Positions 5,717 to 6,230 of a DNA stretch of 6,230 bases are shown piece by piece. The translations under genes were made by a program, and so were the position numbers. Where the stretch lies: the NCBI GenBank assembly GCA_050740975.1, contig JBOIEE010000167.1, positions 1-6,230 on the forward strand. The letters run 5' to 3'. Numbering within the stretch: the first letter of the stretch is position 1; the number at the start of each line of letters is the position of its first letter. Source of the DNA: JBOHHR01 sp050740975. GTDB taxonomy: Bacteria > Pseudomonadota > Gammaproteobacteria > JBOHHR01. The notes beneath the pieces are model-generated. The model ran no database searches, was not told the DNA's origin, and was given only the letters and a program-made list of their open reading frames with translations.

Positions 5717-5836
5717 ATGGTGCGGCTATGCCCCTTCGCGATCAGCCAAGCCCGGCGCACCTCTTCTAGCGTCGGCATTGCCGATACCGCCGTTTACAGC
5801 GGAGTGTTTGTTGGACACGTCACCCCGCGCCTTTAG
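5717..5836 (+). CDS. Possible 39-residue small protein, unknown
   Basis: An ATG at 5717 lies 8 nt after GAGGAG (5703-5708) and opens a 39-residue frame beginning MVRLCPFAISQARR. Its TAG ends one base before the stop of the convergent glycosyltransferase. The ATG sits in a small hairpin (5713-5717 pairs with 5721-5725, loop 3). No transmembrane segment or known motif is seen. On the opposite strand a competing 36-residue frame runs 5778-5668 (MPTLEEVRRAWLIAKGHSR and onward), with a more protein-like start but a poor SD. At most one of the two is likely real, and neither has family support. Confidence 0.2.
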   Translation: MVRLCPFAISQARRTSSSVGIADTAVYSGVFVGHVTPRL

Positions 5837-6230
5837 CTACAATTGTGCCAGTGCCTCGGCCACTCGTGCTATCACCGCTTCCCAGTCCCCGCGCTGGGTC
5901 TGGCGGAAGAGCCGCAGGCTGGGATACCAGGGCGTGGTCTCGCCTTCCAAGCCCCAGCGCCAGTCGGGCACCTCGGCCAGCAGCAGCCACACGGGTTTAC
6001 CCAAGGCGCCCGCCAGGTGCGCCACCGCCGTATCGACGGTGATGAGCAGATCCAGTGCATCGAGGAGCAAGGCCGTGTCGCCGTAGTCATCGATCAGGTA
6101 AGCGAGGTCGTACACGGCGCAATTGGCGGGCAGTTGCGAAAGGTCCTTGCTACGCTCACCTTTTTGCAGGCTGTAGAAGGCGATGTCGGGGAGGCGCAAT
6201 AGCGGCAGAAACGCCGCGAGCGGGCAGGAG
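5837..6230 (-). CDS. GT9-like glycosyltransferase domain, C-terminal part (5' end outside window)
   Basis: The minus-strand frame is open to the right edge and shows the last 130 residues of a protein. A TTG at 6199 could be mistaken for a start, but the frame continues upstream with SCPLAAFLPLLRLPDIAFYSLQKG, typical of the interior of these proteins. The segment carries DLAYLIDDYGDTALLLDALD, then ITVDTAVAHLAGALGKPVWLLL, a WRW motif, PWYPSLRLFRQ and GDWEAVIARVAEAL. This pattern belongs to the heptosyltransferase-like (GT-B, family 9) domain commonly found at the C-terminus of TPR-repeat proteins. The HLAGALGKPVW stretch is the usual nucleotide-sugar-site signature. Whether TPR repeats precede it cannot be seen. 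These proteins are often proposed to modify surface or pilus glycoconjugates; the acceptor is unknown. The gene converges on pilS copy B with 205 bp between the two. Confidence 0.85.
   Translation of the reverse strand, partial: SCPLAAFLPLLRLPDIAFYSLQKGERSKDLSQLPANCAVYDLAYLIDDYGDTALLLDALDLLITVDTAVAHLAGALGKPVWLLLAEVPDWRWGLEGETTPWYPSLRLFRQTQRGDWEAVIARVAEALAQL

Noticed and set aside
1..6230. CRISPR array, tRNA or rRNA genes, phage or defence genes
   Set aside because: No regularly spaced repeats, cloverleaf-like sequence, rRNA motifs, or defence or phage protein signatures were seen on either strand.

Overview
The window is GC-rich, densely coding bacterial DNA, most likely from a gammaproteobacterium. 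The two kinases closely match the six-transmembrane PilS architecture known from Pseudomonas. SucC has the same length as E. coli SucC and carries its landmark residues at the same positions. The genus cannot be named from this sequence.

Layout, left to right: (1) 2-1420 (+), a PilS-type sensor histidine kinase (copy A), cut by the left window edge. (2) 1471-1748, a compact element of about 278 bp bounded by perfect 18-bp terminal inverted repeats and packed with hairpins. It has no transposase gene and looks like a MITE-like or structured-RNA element. (3) 1748-3795 (-), sucD and sucC, the two subunits of succinyl-CoA synthetase, in a tight operon with 2 bp between the genes. (4) A divergent intergenic region with plausible promoters for sucC and pilS. 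(5) 4024-5631 (+), a second, complete PilS-type kinase (copy B), about 89% identical in protein to copy A. (6) 5632-5836, a short region with two small ORFs, one behind a strong ribosome binding site that overlaps the pilS stop. (7) 5837-6230 (-), the C-terminal end of a GT9-like glycosyltransferase domain, cut by the right window edge.

How the parts relate: PilS normally senses the state of type IV pilin at the inner membrane and phosphorylates PilR, which drives sigma-54-dependent pilA transcription. Here two paralogous PilS kinases flank a TCA-cycle operon, and neither is followed by pilR. SucCD interconverts succinyl-CoA and succinate with ATP synthesis and has no known direct link to PilS, so the neighbourhood looks like the product of duplication and rearrangement.

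The most interesting signals are the hairpin-rich inverted-repeat element whose last base completes the sucD stop codon; the duplicated pilS pair with an 85-residue block that differs only synonymously; a Cys-to-Gly change at the CoA-contact position of SucD; and a roughly tenfold excess of the palindrome GGATCC (17 sites in 6.2 kb).
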